A stretch of 64,000 nt of DNA from Bradysia coprophila (taxonomy: Eukaryota > Arthropoda > Insecta > Diptera > Sciaridae), in assembly GCF_014529535.1 (NCBI RefSeq), contig NW_023503608.1, positions 3,596,001 to 3,660,000 of the forward strand, written 5' to 3'. The translations under genes were made by a program, and so were the position numbers. Numbering within the stretch: the first letter of the stretch is position 1; each line of letters starts with the position of its first letter. Below the pieces are notes generated by a model. The model did no database searches. It was not told the DNA's origin and worked only from the letters and a program-made list of their open reading frames with translations. Of the stretch, positions 10,484-22,756 are shown one piece after another.

Positions 10484-10733
10484 AAGGTTCTGAAAGAACA
10501 GTTTAAAACAGCCACGAAGCCCAGGTGAAACTGAAATTGATAAACGCACAAACAAATTGTGTGTGAAATCAACTTGAAAGATTTTTTTAGGAAAATTCGG
10601 ATTTTTTTTGTTAAGTCACCATATTCATTTAAACTTCGTAGTAGCAGCTGACACAATTTGTGTGTCACCGTCACCGTCTTCCTGATCAACTCAATGTAGA
10701 GTTGTCTTAACCTGTTCTTTCAGAACCTTGATT
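10484..10733. repeat. Foldback with AAGGTTCTGAAAGAACAG ends
   Basis: AAGGTTCTGAAAGAACAG at about 10484 recurs in reverse complement near 10712-10731, about 230 bp away. The interior carries smaller complementary ACAAATTGTG patches. It is likely a degenerate non-autonomous DNA element lying just left of MITE family A copy 2. Confidence 0.55.
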
Positions 10734-10794
10734 ATGTTAATGAATGACCTCAATGACCTCCGTTATCTAAAACTTCTTTATAAAATTTAATTTT

Positions 10795-10995
10795 AAGTAA
10801 AATAAACCAGGCAGGAGCGGTTCATTTTCGAAATGTCAAATAAGGGACCTAATACACTGTACTGAAATGAACTCAAATGAACACTAACACTGACATAAAT
10901 TGAAAAATTTTATTCGCAAAAAATATAGGGCTATTAGATTATTCAGGTCCCTAGTCAAATCAGCGCTCCTGCCTGGTTAACTTTACTCTGTCGTG
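10795..10995. mobile_element. MITE family A, copy 2 (about 200 bp)
   Basis: Shares AAATAAACCAGGCAGGAGCG at the left and TCAGCGCTCCTGCCTGGTTA...CTTTACTCTGTCGTG at the right with the other copies, but the outermost bases of the left terminus are missing or diverged. Its interior is about 40 bp longer than copy 1, containing an extra ACACTAACACTGACATAAAT segment that is also found in copy 3. Immediately to its right, 10996-11035 resembles one arm of the foldback at 15058-15193. Confidence 0.78.
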
Positions 10996-13159
10996 CTCCG
11001 CTCCATACAAATTTTGACATAAGACCATACCAAAAGAGTATATTTTCATTGGTTAAAACACCTTCTCCATAGATTTCAAAGATAATGTTTCGTGTACTAA
11101 AAATGTACATATTTATTATATCAACGAACTTCAAGCAAAAGTGCTATTATTACAGCTGCCAAATATAGTACTATTTTCTATGAAAAAAATGCCCGAATTT
11201 TTTTACAGTGCCAAAATTTTTCGATACACTGTCCAGTTTCAGTACCCTATTTAAAGTACAACTTACGCTTGAAGTGCGTTGATTATATGAAAACATCTGT
11301 TGAACCGTTTGTTGAGTGTCTTAATCTGCTATGTTTCAGAACCAAGGAAAAAATCTACGAAAATTAACGTTTGTTTGTTACATATTTTTGTCCCAAAAGT
11401 CCCAACACTTCTTCGCAGTGATCTATTACATTCCATTTTGCCAAAAAATATGCATGTGTGTGTGGCGATGATGAACCGATGGAACTGTCATTTTAGCGAT
11501 CAGTATGTGTGCCTTTATGGGTCGGAATAGTTTATAGTTGTTGCGCAAAAAGATGGAAAAGTTTTGTTTTTCTACAAATAAAAGGAATCCAAAGTAAAGA
11601 CAAAATAGTGTAAATTAAAAAGAAATTTTGGTTTGTACATCGTAAGTAAATTACATCAGTGCATTTCAGCTTTATTTAGTATTGTTTAGGATATATAAAC
11701 ATTCAGAAAATAATTCTGATTAAATATTCAGTGTCAACTCTGTGATGTCAAATCGGGCTGATTATATGCTCTGTGTGAATATTTATTTGTCCTACAAGTC
11801 TTATATTACACAACGTCGATGTGATTACTGCATCGAAAGGTAGAATATTGTCATTAATTATGAATGTGGTTTTCGATTGAATTGCAACGACAACTGTAAA
11901 TTAATGACGAGGTCTTCGAATAAGTATTGAGGTTATGTTTAGTTTTAGAACATTTCTGAATTTGTGAGTAATTTTTCCTTGAATGCAGTGAATCCAGTGC
12001 AAAGGAATTAAACTTAAACTCCAATCGATAACGATTCACATCAAAGCACTTATCAATTTCATTCACCTTTTTTGTTCGTTCTTTTTTTTTGACAACAAAA
12101 GACCAAGGTATCTCCAATTTCGGTAATCTTTTATCAATGGACATCACTAACAAAGTATATTCGCCTTTGCCATGTACTTTGCCCTTATGAACGATTTCTG
12201 ATTTCAATCCAACGTATGTGTTCATCAATTAAAAACACTTCGGTTTTTCGATGTGACAACACAGAACATTAACTGATAACGTTGTGCTCGGCTGATAGGA
12301 TAAGCCGTTTAAGTTGTCGGTTTAAATTTAGCAGAACAGAAAGTATTACTATCGCGTAATGTGGAAAGTCACTGTCTTTTTGTATCTCGATCGGTTGAAA
12401 TAAAGTTGGTGAGATAGAGCCGTCCGTATATATATGTACGTTTCTGTGTGAAAATTCATACATTCACTGAATGATTGATAAAGTCGTTGTTAATAGTAAA
12501 CGTTCAACGACAGTCAGCATCGCATGTTTCAGTAGTTAAACGATTCTCGGCTGATCGAAGTGTTTTTTTTTTTATTATTTAAAGACAAAAGCTATTTATT
12601 TTTGTAACGTAATGAAACGAACGACCGTCTACTATATACACTAGAAGACTGCAATCTGTTCAAACATATACATTCCACGACATAAATGTAGGTATATATG
12701 TTCTAGTGCACAAACAGTTCAATTTTAATTAACAGTTTGATTACTAACGTTCGTTCATTCGGTGCTAAATTACTACAATTTGCAATGTTGTGATTTTTTC
12801 CATCATTTGCGTTTCTGTGCTATACTTTTGTATGTATCCGTTCATCGCCCTGATAAATCGAAAATTAAAATAATTCGTGAAAGAACTTACCGTAGCGATA
12901 GTGTTAGATTATGTAATGATGAAGTTCATCTGATAAGAAAGTAGACTGTTCTGAATAATTGCTCAGCTACAATTTGAGGTCGTCAATAATGTAGATGTGT
13001 CATAGTCTCGACTTCATTGTTGAGTTCGATATTTCTTGAATCAGTTCCGATCAGTCAGAGTCGCGTGGTCACGAATATATAAAACTTAATTGGCTGTCTC
13101 GCTAGACTGTAACTGTATTGATAGTCTTCTATTTTCACAGATTTAACTCTACAACTACC

Positions 13160-15990
13160 ATGGTCTCGAATATAAAAGAATCGAAATTTGTGCATTTATG
13201 CTTCGCTATTTCATTTTTCACATCCGGACTGATTATAAATGCCATTCAATGCATATTATACTATGGACTGAAACCATTCAATAAAAGGCTCTACCGATCA
13301 ATAGGATATTATTTGTGCTATTCCTTCTACAGCCGTAAGTATTATCTCGTTAATGAGTGAGTGCGACTGACGTCTCTACAAATTTCAAATTTCCTTCTTC
13401 CACAGAAATAGTTTTCATCGCCGACTGGTGGTCCAGTTCAAAGTTGTATATTTACATCGACGATGAAATCATGCAGAAATACGTCGGAAAAGAGCACGTT
13501 CTGTTAATGATGAATCATTCCTATGAAATTGATTGGCTAATCGGTTGGATGTTCTGTGAGAAGTCCGGAGTGCTTGGAAACTGCAAAGCTTATGCCAAGA
13601 AGGTTATTCAATATATTCCGGCTGTGGGATGGTCGTGGAAATTTGCTGAATTTGTTTTTCTGGAACGATCGTACGACAAAGACAAGGAAATTATTGGTCG
13701 CCAAATCAATGAGATATTTGACTATCCCGATCCGGTGTGGGTAAGTTCTGTTTTTCTTTTCATTTGTCATCTTGCACAGTGTCAGAGTGAACCAATTATT
13801 TAAAACCCCAACTTAAGCAATTTTATCTCATTCAATTTCTTGGATTTCTCTCAGTCAACTGAACTCTAAAAATAGGAATTCGATTGAGTTGATTAGGATA
13901 GAAATAGAAAATCGTGACTTTTTGATGACTTTACCATCCTGTCACCAGTTATACCATTCGATATTTCGAGTAATAATACATTCGAATCATTTTAGAAACT
14001 AGTTGAAACGATGACCTTGACCATAATAGGATATCGTGTCCATAATGTTGTTCGTATTTAAGTCTATTTCCATATCAATTACCAACAATATCATTGAAAT
14101 GATTTTCCAACACATACGAACTGAATGCTGTGTGTGTAATACACACTTTGTATCACATTTCAATACCTCAATCTTTTGCTAATTGTATAACACAGATCGA
14201 CAAGTACTTCGGGTCAAAGTCAGATATCGAAATGAATAGAGTGTTATGATTAGAGAGAAGGAAAGTATAACTTCCAAGGCTAGTTATAATTAACTGGTCT
14301 TCGCAGTGTATACTCGCATGAGTCGGCGGACTCACACTGGTCTTTGCTCAAATGTCTTCTTGAATGTCACTATCAAACGTGCAGCATTTATTGCAATACA
14401 GTCACTGTATTACAGTGTTAAAAGAGCAAAAAACAGGATGAAAAACCAGTTAATTTAACTGAGCTCGGTGGGTGATATGTCAAAATTTCTACTCTCTTTT
14501 AACACTTTTAACACAGGACCAGTTATGACGCATTCAAGTTTATCCATCTTGCTGGAAGAAATTTTTCAGCGTAAAATCGAAGTTTCTCAATTACAAAGAG
14601 AACTTTGTTTAGCTAAAATATAATTTCACTGATGAACAACACACTCCTTGAAATAAGTGTACTTAGAAAAGGGTGGGTCACCTCAGGTGTCGCCTCTTCA
14701 TGTTATACATTGTGCTAGAATTGGGTGTATCAAAAACACGAAACTTCGAAAATTGTCCTGTAGCCATAAAAACCATAACGTTTTTACAGGCAAAAACTTC
14801 ACATATTACTGCTGATAATGCCATCGATAATTTAAAAGATTGTCTTGCTATCGAATCACATTCATTAGTCATGTTTTTCCAATTGATAATGGCGAAAGTC
14901 CAGATAAGTTTTGAGAGTCAAAATTGCAAACCTCCGAGGGGTGTGTCACTTCTTGGACTAAATCACTAAAAGTGTTGAAAAAACTAAATCCTATGGGATT
15001 AGAGGGACTGAATTCGAGGAGTGCTTTCAACGTTTCCAGCAATGAAAGTATAAACCAGGTATGGTCTATTCATACAAACCGGAGGACATAGCGATTTCAT
15101 ATAAACAAACTCACCTCTCATGGGAGGTGAGTTTCTTTATATGAAATCGCTTTGTCCTCCGCTTCATACAAAGTTTGACATTCGACCATACCTTGTGTTG
15201 ACGTTCATTGGTTTCCAGTGCTTTACAACACAGATTCAAAAATTCAAAAACAAATTTCACTTTCAGCTACTTTTAAATGCCGAAGGTACTCGATTCACCC
15301 AAAGCAAGCATGAAGCATCCATCAAATTCGCCAGAGACCGTGGCATGCCCGAATTGAAACATCATCTCATACCACGATCGAAAGGATTCACGGCCAGCCT
15401 GCCGTATTTGAAAAACAAATGCCCCGGTTTGTATGACATCCAATTGGCATTCAAGGCCGACGATAAATATGAACCGACCGTTGCTAATTTATTGCACGGA
15501 CGTCCGGTGAATGGTTACATGCATGTTCGTCGCATCGACATGAAAACGATACCGGACGGTGAAGAGGAAGCGTCCGAATGGCTACAGAATCTGTTCAGAG
15601 AAAAGGATGAGCTACAGGAGAGTTTCCACAAGCATGGTGACTTCTTTACGGGCAGTCGATTCAAGAAAGTTGAACCGGTGTTGCAGAAGCCCAGTTTAGC
15701 TACACTTTTAAATACAGTCATTTGGAGCATAGTCACACTAACGCCAATGTTATATTACTTGGTACGATTACTATTTAGCGGTGAATTGCTGTACTTTAGC
15801 ATTGGTGTGGCAATTATTACCATTTGTAAGTTAATTTGGATGGATTTAAAATTCTCTCTGATCGTTGTTCAATCCAATTTAATTTCCGTTTTCAGTTTAT
15901 CTACTTATGTCAAAAACGATTGGTATGTCAAAGATTGCCAAAGGATCGTCGTATGGTGCTGTACAAAATGGAAAATCAAAGTCCGAATAA
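13160..15990 (+). CDS. 1-acyl-sn-glycerol-3-phosphate acyltransferase, AGPAT3/4-type
   Basis: Four exons: 13160-13334, 13406-13740, 15267-15825, 15896-15990, giving 387 residues (vertebrate AGPAT3 is about 376). The enzyme acylates lysophosphatidic acid at sn-2 to form phosphatidic acid, an ER-membrane step in phospholipid and triacylglycerol synthesis. An N-terminal hydrophobic segment spans residues 12-35. The PlsC motifs are intact: NHSYEID (motif I), FVFLERS (II), NAEGTR (III) and HLIPRSKGF (IV). Two hydrophobic helices lie near the C-terminus, followed by GMSKIAKGSSYG, a tail typical of the AGPAT3/4 group. That tail appears only in the frame set by the phase of the last intron; another open frame across 15836-16021 is wrong. 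The ATG at 13160 follows a 3' splice site at 13140, so a non-coding first exon lies upstream. The 1.5-kb second intron holds two foldback elements. Confidence 0.93.
14414..14506. mobile_element. MITE family B, copy 1 (93 bp)
   Basis: Ends AGTGTTAAAAGAG (14414-14426) and its exact reverse complement (14494-14506), with the interior block CCAGTTAATTTAACTGAGCTC. The same termini and block recur at 41340-41515. It sits in the second intron of the acyltransferase gene. Confidence 0.72.
15058..15193. mobile_element. 136-bp foldback in acyltransferase intron
   Basis: AGGTATGGTC (15058-15067) pairs with GACCATACCT (15184-15193). The long inner arms GGAGGACATAGCGATTTCAT and ATGAAATCGCTTTGTCCTCC pair, closing on CTCACCTC / GAGGTGAG at the centre. 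Nearly the whole unit is stem. One arm is echoed at 10996-11035. Confidence 0.78.
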
Positions 15991-18900
15991 ACGAGCTTAT
16001 TGTAAACGAACAAATTTATGAAAAACAAAGAAACTAATACACAACAACATCTACAAAAAAACAACTACAAAGAAATGAAAATGAAATGAAATACTCCTTC
16101 CTCACCCACAACATACGACCACTCGATATTTACCTCAAAAAAAATACAATTTTATTGTAACCAATATGTCGACATAGCACAAAGAAAAACTTTTAGTTTC
16201 GAAGGTTTCTATTTTTTGAAGAAAAAGAAAGCAACAAAAAAAACAAACAAAAAACAAGAAGAAGAAGAAGAACTTTGATTTTTAAAAGTAAGTTGAAAAA
16301 TTTCTATAAAAAAATATGAAAAGAAAATGAAGAAGAAAAACTCTAACTCTGTTTAGCGATATATCTAAATAATTCCGGTGTGTGTAATGTATGTGTAGTA
16401 GTCGAAAGCATTTTTTCCCTTTCCTTTTCTTTATTTTTCGTTGTATTTCTATCGTTTAACCAGAGCTTCCCGTGCACCAGTTTTCTCAAGCAAAAATGTA
16501 CACCAAAAAATCTATATAAATGTAAACTTTACGCGCAAAACGTAGCCGGTAAGTTAATTGAACTAAGTTACAATTTACTAAAGACAACAAAAAAAAATCG
16601 TTTCCGTCATTGATGGGCTAAACAGAAACGCCTCTTAGACGATAAGTTTTTGTTATAAAATTTTCTCTTTTTTTCTATCGTTTCCTTAGTTAAATTGAAT
16701 TATGGAATTTGTTAAATTTAATAAAAATTGGATTCACATCAGGCGATATTGTTTATTTATTGATAACGCAGTGTATAGTTGCTAGACTGGAAGAAATCTG
16801 GCGCCGACTGGCTGAAACCACCACTCCTGCCTGGTTTATTTTACTCTGCTGTGCGTCTAATTTTCAAGTTTTACGTCAACTTATCGCAACTTATGTAGAT
16901 TGATGACAGGGTTGTTTTAATGGACAAATGAACCGGATAAATAATTGAATATCTCCTGATGTACGGCTAACCAAAATGATATCATGGCTTCATGGTCTCG
17001 GCCAAAAATATATCTCTCAGCTCTTTGATCTTTATACAATGTCGTACACCGACCAAAGTAAAACATAGAGCGGAACTGAGCGAATTCTCTCTTTTAATCG
17101 ATCTACAGTGGCATATATGTGTTTCTTCCTATATTTCATCGCTTCAAATGAAATCACTTAGCCATGTTTGACTCAGGCCCTGAAGAGAATCCTAACTGGA
17201 TATGCATAGAAACGAAAATGAGAAACGACTTATTAAATAACCATTTGAAGAATGCCATTGATAGAAAAAGTTTATTCGAATAATTACTTGCAACGGGTAA
17301 GAAGAATATTTCAGACACATCATGAACAGATTCACCATATTAAGGTTGATAGCATAAATTTTGCAAACATCCGTGACTCTGACATATGCGAAGTGCTTTT
17401 TAACGTTACAATTGCGTAACGGACTATTTTCAACATTAGCACTATCCCACAGGAGCTGAAGTTGAGATGAAAGAAAATGAAGAGAACAAGAAGATGCATT
17501 TTTCTCATAAATACGAAGGCAGTGAACTCCCTAACCGTTTCTTGATTTTGATTTATTTCCTTTAACAGTCACTCTGTTACCATTCTTTCCATTCAAAGAC
17601 AATAACTTCAGTATTTCATTTCAAATGCCTTCAAGTTTATATCACCAAAGATTTCATTCTACTTTTCTCTATATGCCTGTGGGTAACACTCAGTCATATC
17701 CTGTAGTACGGAGAAAATGGACCTACATTCAAACTTTGAATATTTTCAAAGTTCGGCGGGTTAGATAATTTGCTGTGGTGGTTAGTACAGTACTGTAAAG
17801 GTGTCGCCACTGTCGGTATTCAGCTAACAATATATCTGCGGAATGAATAGTTCATTATGCTGAAGCACCGGTTACATTCATGTAGAAATTATACACACAA
17901 TACACACTGTACTAATAGACAAATTATGCCTCAGACCAAGAACAACCATTTTTGTCATTAAATGTACATACTTATGCGCCGAATGGACTATGTAGTAGAC
18001 AATTTTGTACTGTATTTCTTCGTAATCGGCGCACATTAGACAAACTTGTCAAAAAACTTTTCGCTCAGTATGCAAAAATCAGCATGAAAATACAAACATC
18101 CGACCGATTCTGTTTGTATTCTCATTTGAAACTCGCTAATGAATCAATTCCAAATTATTCCGATCGACGAAACAATGCCCGACGATGGAAAATATTTATC
18201 TACGCTACGAGTCACATGATCCAAACTTTCCGATTCGTGATTGGTTCAATCGGTATTCAGACAGTGTATGTGGCAATGCAGTGTGTACGACAGCAAATAT
18301 TTTTATAAATATGCTGGTGGCACGGGCATATGAGATGTACGTTCATTTTTATTTGTTGAAACTGATGACAGTCTGATTATTCATAGCACCATATAAATAA
18401 CACATACAAGGAAAAGAAGTATTCAAGTAAAAATGCAAAGACTAGAGTCAAAAGAAAACTTTTCGAGAATGGTTCTTGAACTCTAAAATGTGATGATTTT
18501 TACCGTAAAACGAAAAGGTATTTAACTTGCAACGAAAAGTCTTTATCAAATTCAAATCCAAAGTCGAAAAATTATGTGAAATTGTGTGGTACGTGGTAAT
18601 GTTATATAGAAATGAAGGAATCCTAGAGAGTTGGACGATAATATTTTTTTTTTTTTGTTACGAAATTAGAGTGTGTGTGATGATAAAGTGAAAAAAAAAG
18701 TTGGTTTACGAAATGGGAAGGAGAGCCACGACATAATATGATGTCTCGTTGGCACTTTCAACTTCCTCAAAATGTTGCAGTCATTTCTCAAATTTCTATC
18801 AACATTCTTATTATTCGCCTTTCCATTTACGGTTGCGTTTTTTTTGTTCTATGTTTTTCACATCAGATACGTAATATGCTCAACCATTGTTCACACAGGC

Positions 18901-20098
18901 TTAACAGACTGTTGAATTTCACCATATAAATCGAATGAGCTGATGTTGGAACTTCTTTTCTTATATTTTGATTTGTTTTGTTCTTCTGTTGAATTTTTTT
19001 TTTTTTGTTCGCATAATTTGCTCCGTCCTATCTTTTCGTATTTTATACATATACAGATCCGGACACAAATTCCTAAAACATGTAAAAAAGCGAGTCCTTG
19101 ACATTAAATTTAACTTGATGATTCAAATGAGCGATCCGTGGTGTATTTTATGTGATGTCATAATACACACTGGCTTATAATAATGATAGTGCGATTATAC
19201 TAAAGGCAGATGAAGCACGCGAGGGCAATAAACTATGTTTTTATTTCCTTGTTTCGTTTTTGTTTTAAACTCGCTCCGCATTGTTCTAATGTAAAACCTG
19301 TGCGACTATGACTTAATGACGAATTATTAGTGTGTAAAAATCACATTTTCTTTCCGATTAAAAAGCCATAATAAAATTGACGATGATGACTAAATAACAT
19401 TGGTGAGCTGGCGAATTTTTTTTTCTCCTCTTTGGGATTTTTTTCTATTTCGTTTATTTTCCGTATGATCCAGTGGGGGTTGGAAATTTATTTGCAATTT
19501 ATTATATGCAAGAGACAATGGATATATGAACTTTTTATTAGAAAATGAAATCAGCTAATAGCAAAACGACCTACACAAGATTATTATGGTTGTGTTTTTC
19601 TCAATTTGTTCATTTCATATTGACTTCATGTATGTATGGAACGTTCGCTGCTCGAAAACGATGGATGGGAAAGATGGATGAGTCATGGTATTTTATAAAA
19701 AAATATTGTGCATAACTTGTCCAGACATGATTTCATAAAAAAAGCTTTGTCCTTTACTCTGCGTGAATGATTTAGATATATTATACGTGTGTGTTGTCTA
19801 TAATGATGCAAAAGAAAATTTTGTTACGTTTCGACTGCGATATAAACACCACCTGTGCCGTGCATGTCTCCGTAAATTGAATTTAAAAATTGTAAAATAT
19901 TCTGGAGTGTAATTGAACTTATAGTTAAAGTGAGATCAGGAATCACTGTCTCACAGTTGATTTTTGTTTAAACCAAATAAAAGTCTCGGTCAGAGCTATA
20001 TTGAAGTGATGACGAAACAAGTGAATGGAATAAATTCAATTATAACTCCTCGAACGTTTCAAATCATTTTCGTTGATGCAATGAAAATCTTTTTCAGA
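15991..20098. other. Intergenic region: acyltransferase 3' UTR to Roquin 5' flank
   Basis: Starts with the A-rich 3' untranslated region of the acyltransferase; AATAAA at about 16720 is a candidate polyadenylation signal. The rest is AT-rich with no convincing coding frame. A lone end of MITE family A lies at 16819-16857. The Roquin start codon sits directly after a TTTTTCAG 3' splice site (20097), so at least one non-coding Roquin exon must lie in this region. Confidence 0.45.
16819..16857. repeat. Lone terminus of MITE family A
   Basis: Contains ACTCCTGCCTGGTT followed by TTTACTCTGCTGTGCGTC, matching the right terminal repeat of family A. No partner end is seen nearby, so this is a truncated copy. 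Confidence 0.55.
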
Positions 20099-22724
20099 AT
20101 GCCGATTCAGGCGCCCAATTGGACAGAATATCTGTCTTGTCCAGTTTGCTGCCATGAGTTTGCAGCAAATCTACGTCCTCCTATAAGTTTGGGATGTGGT
20201 CATACCATATGTCGAACATGTTTAGCCACGTTACATAGAAAGCAATGTCCATTCGATCAAGTAAGTAACAAACCAAAAAAAGAAATAATTTTTTTTAACA
20301 ACAAACTACGTCCCTTAGCAACGAACACCATTTGAGCATGCCACTTGCGTTACCATTTTTTTCCCTCACTCACTAGCTTGTGTGCAGTTTAATGTACGAC
20401 AGGTTAATGTCGTCAATATAATCAATGTCATCGATAACAATTTTATGATCCCCCTATCAAGTATATTGCTAGTGTTTCGATTAGTTAGTGTCGAGTGTTA
20501 TCATGAAAGAAACCCTCAATAGAATTAGATTTGTCAATCAGAAAATGTACAAACAAAGAGAAGATGAAGTCATAATCATTGGGGCGAAAAAGTGATTCAA
20601 CATCACTTCCAGTATTTAAAACTGATGACCCTTTCGTACTAAATTCGATTTCGTTTCAATTTATCAACTCGACTTTTGTCAATCGTCTCTTTAGAGTTGT
20701 TTCTGTTTATAAATTCACAGAACATAAGGGATGTCCTCCATTACTTATCATATTCAGTTTAGCCTCTTGTTCTTTACCAATGAAAGTGGACAAAAAGTGC
20801 TTCAAAGTTCCGTTGCTTATTCATATCCAACCGTCCAACGAACTCCAGTCTAATCACCTAATCACTACTCTTATTGCAGACTTTAATAACAACCGATTTG
20901 GACAATTTACCCGTCAACTACGCTCTACTGCAGTTGGTTAGTAATCCATCACCAACCGCCAAACATCATCATGATCATGAAAATTCGTCGCCTAGTGTCC
21001 AGAAACTCAATCCAAGTGATCTGACCTGTTACAATGTGGCCAAAGAATGCATCGAACAACTGGCTCTGTATTTAAAGCCATTCACCAATGGCAATTTGGC
21101 CAGTGTGCTGTCACGACCAATGCAACGTAAGTTGGTTACATTGGTCAATTGTCAACTGGTTGAAGATGAGGGCCGATCACGAGCATTGCGAGCTGCTCGG
21201 TCATTGGGCGAACGCACCGTTACTGAACTCATACTACAACATCAAAATCCTCAACAATTGAGTGCCAATCTATGGGCGGCAGTTCGAGCCAGAGGTTGTC
21301 AATTTTTGGGGCCAGCCATGCAGGAAGAAGTACTTAAATTGGTTTTATTAGCATTGGAAGATGGATCGGCTTTGTCTCGAAAGGTACTCGTTATGTTCGT
21401 TGTGCAGCGTTTGGAACCGCACTTTCCACAAGCGTCTAAGACAAGTATTGGTCATGTTGTTCAATTGTTGTACAGAGCCAGCTGTTTCAAGGTTTCAAAA
21501 CGCGAGGGAGATTCTTCATTGATGCAACTAAAAGAGGAATTTCGAACCTACGAAGCACTTCGAAGAGAGCATGATGCACAAATAGTACAAATTGCGACTG
21601 AAGCTGGCCTTCGAATTGCGCCCGATCAATGGTCAGCTTTGCTGTATGGTGATACTGGACACAAATCCCACATGCAAAGTATTATCGACAAACTGCAGAC
21701 CCCACAATCGTTTGCTCAATCTGTGCAAGAGTTAGTTATAGCACTGCAGCGCACTGGAGATCCAGCTAATTTGGATGGGCTTCGATCAAACTTGAAACAT
21801 TTAGCAAATATCGATCCCAGTACCGAAGGCTCTGTTCCAACGTGGGAAGAAGTAGCCGTCAGTTTAGACGCTGTGAAGGAAGTTGTGGTCGGTCTCGTTG
21901 AATTTGTACAACATCATGGAAACCGCAAATTACAAGAGACGTGTCATTCAAACCATAATGCCAAATATAAAATTAGCATGTGCCGCGACTTAGTAATGCG
22001 ATCCACTTGTCCGCGGGGAACGAATTGTACGTTCGCTCATTCCAAGGAAGAATTGGAAAAATATCAAGCAAAAAGTCGAAAGATCAATTCAAGAACACCG
22101 ACCGTACCTGGCAAAGATGCCGTCATGGACTATATGAGCGAACACAATTTAAGCAACGCTTCCAGTTCGTTTACCGATGAGTCTTCACCACGGAGATTTT
22201 CCAAGACCCAACTACCTCCCGCATTAATACAACCACAATTTATAGACAAACATAATGGTCCGATGCAGCCCTCGCAAATATCGAATGCAAACTTACATGT
22301 TCCATCGATGGCTCATCGTCTACAGTTCGATATGTACAGTGGCGGTCCCATCAACTATCCACCACCGACAGCACCAACTTCGATGCAGAACGGTGCAATT
22401 AATCGTGGCATGAATATACGAAGTCCTCGGCCAGTACCAACACAAAACATCCAGACGCTTACGTCTCAACCGCCACCACCACCGCAACAATATCAACATA
22501 GTCAAGCGCCAATGTATTCTCCGATGCAAATGAACAACTATCCACCGCCAGACGTCTTTAATACCTCATATCCCCCACCTAGTGCACATCCGTTGCATTA
22601 TCAACATGTGTCGCCAGTGACGGTTCCTACTGATTTTAACAATAGCGGCACATATTCACTAAATCCTCGCCAAGCTGACATGCAACAGAGAAATACGTTG
22701 TGGGATCAGAAACAACATCAGCAC

Positions 22725-22756
<32 letters not shown>

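Larger units (their letters stand above)
8204..13159. other. Repeat-rich intergenic region between divergent genes
   Basis: Between the ATG of the four-pass kinase gene (-) and the ATG of the acyltransferase gene (+). It should hold both promoters and the 5' untranslated exon(s) of the acyltransferase. I see MITE-like foldbacks (listed separately) and only weak open frames, none of which I could tie to a protein family. A strong 3' splice site (TATTTTCACAG ending at 13140) shows that the acyltransferase has an upstream non-coding exon somewhere in this stretch. Confidence 0.5.

Noticed and set aside
11854..12225. Minus-strand frame with ATG and a possible GT donor after KKKERTKK
   Set aside because: No downstream partner exon or family match could be found.
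15120..15266. N-terminal extension of the acyltransferase exon open frame
   Set aside because: It reads through half of the foldback at 15058-15193 and ends at a clean TTTCAG splice site, after which the family sequence (NAEGTR) begins; it is intron.
15836..16021. Alternative C-terminal frame for the acyltransferase
   Set aside because: Intron phase puts exon 4 in the other frame, which gives the family tail GSSYG and a stop at 15990.
19964..20098. Upstream extension of the Roquin first exon
   Set aside because: The frame opens at a TTG, has no similarity to Roquin, and is separated from MPIQAP by a 3' splice site.
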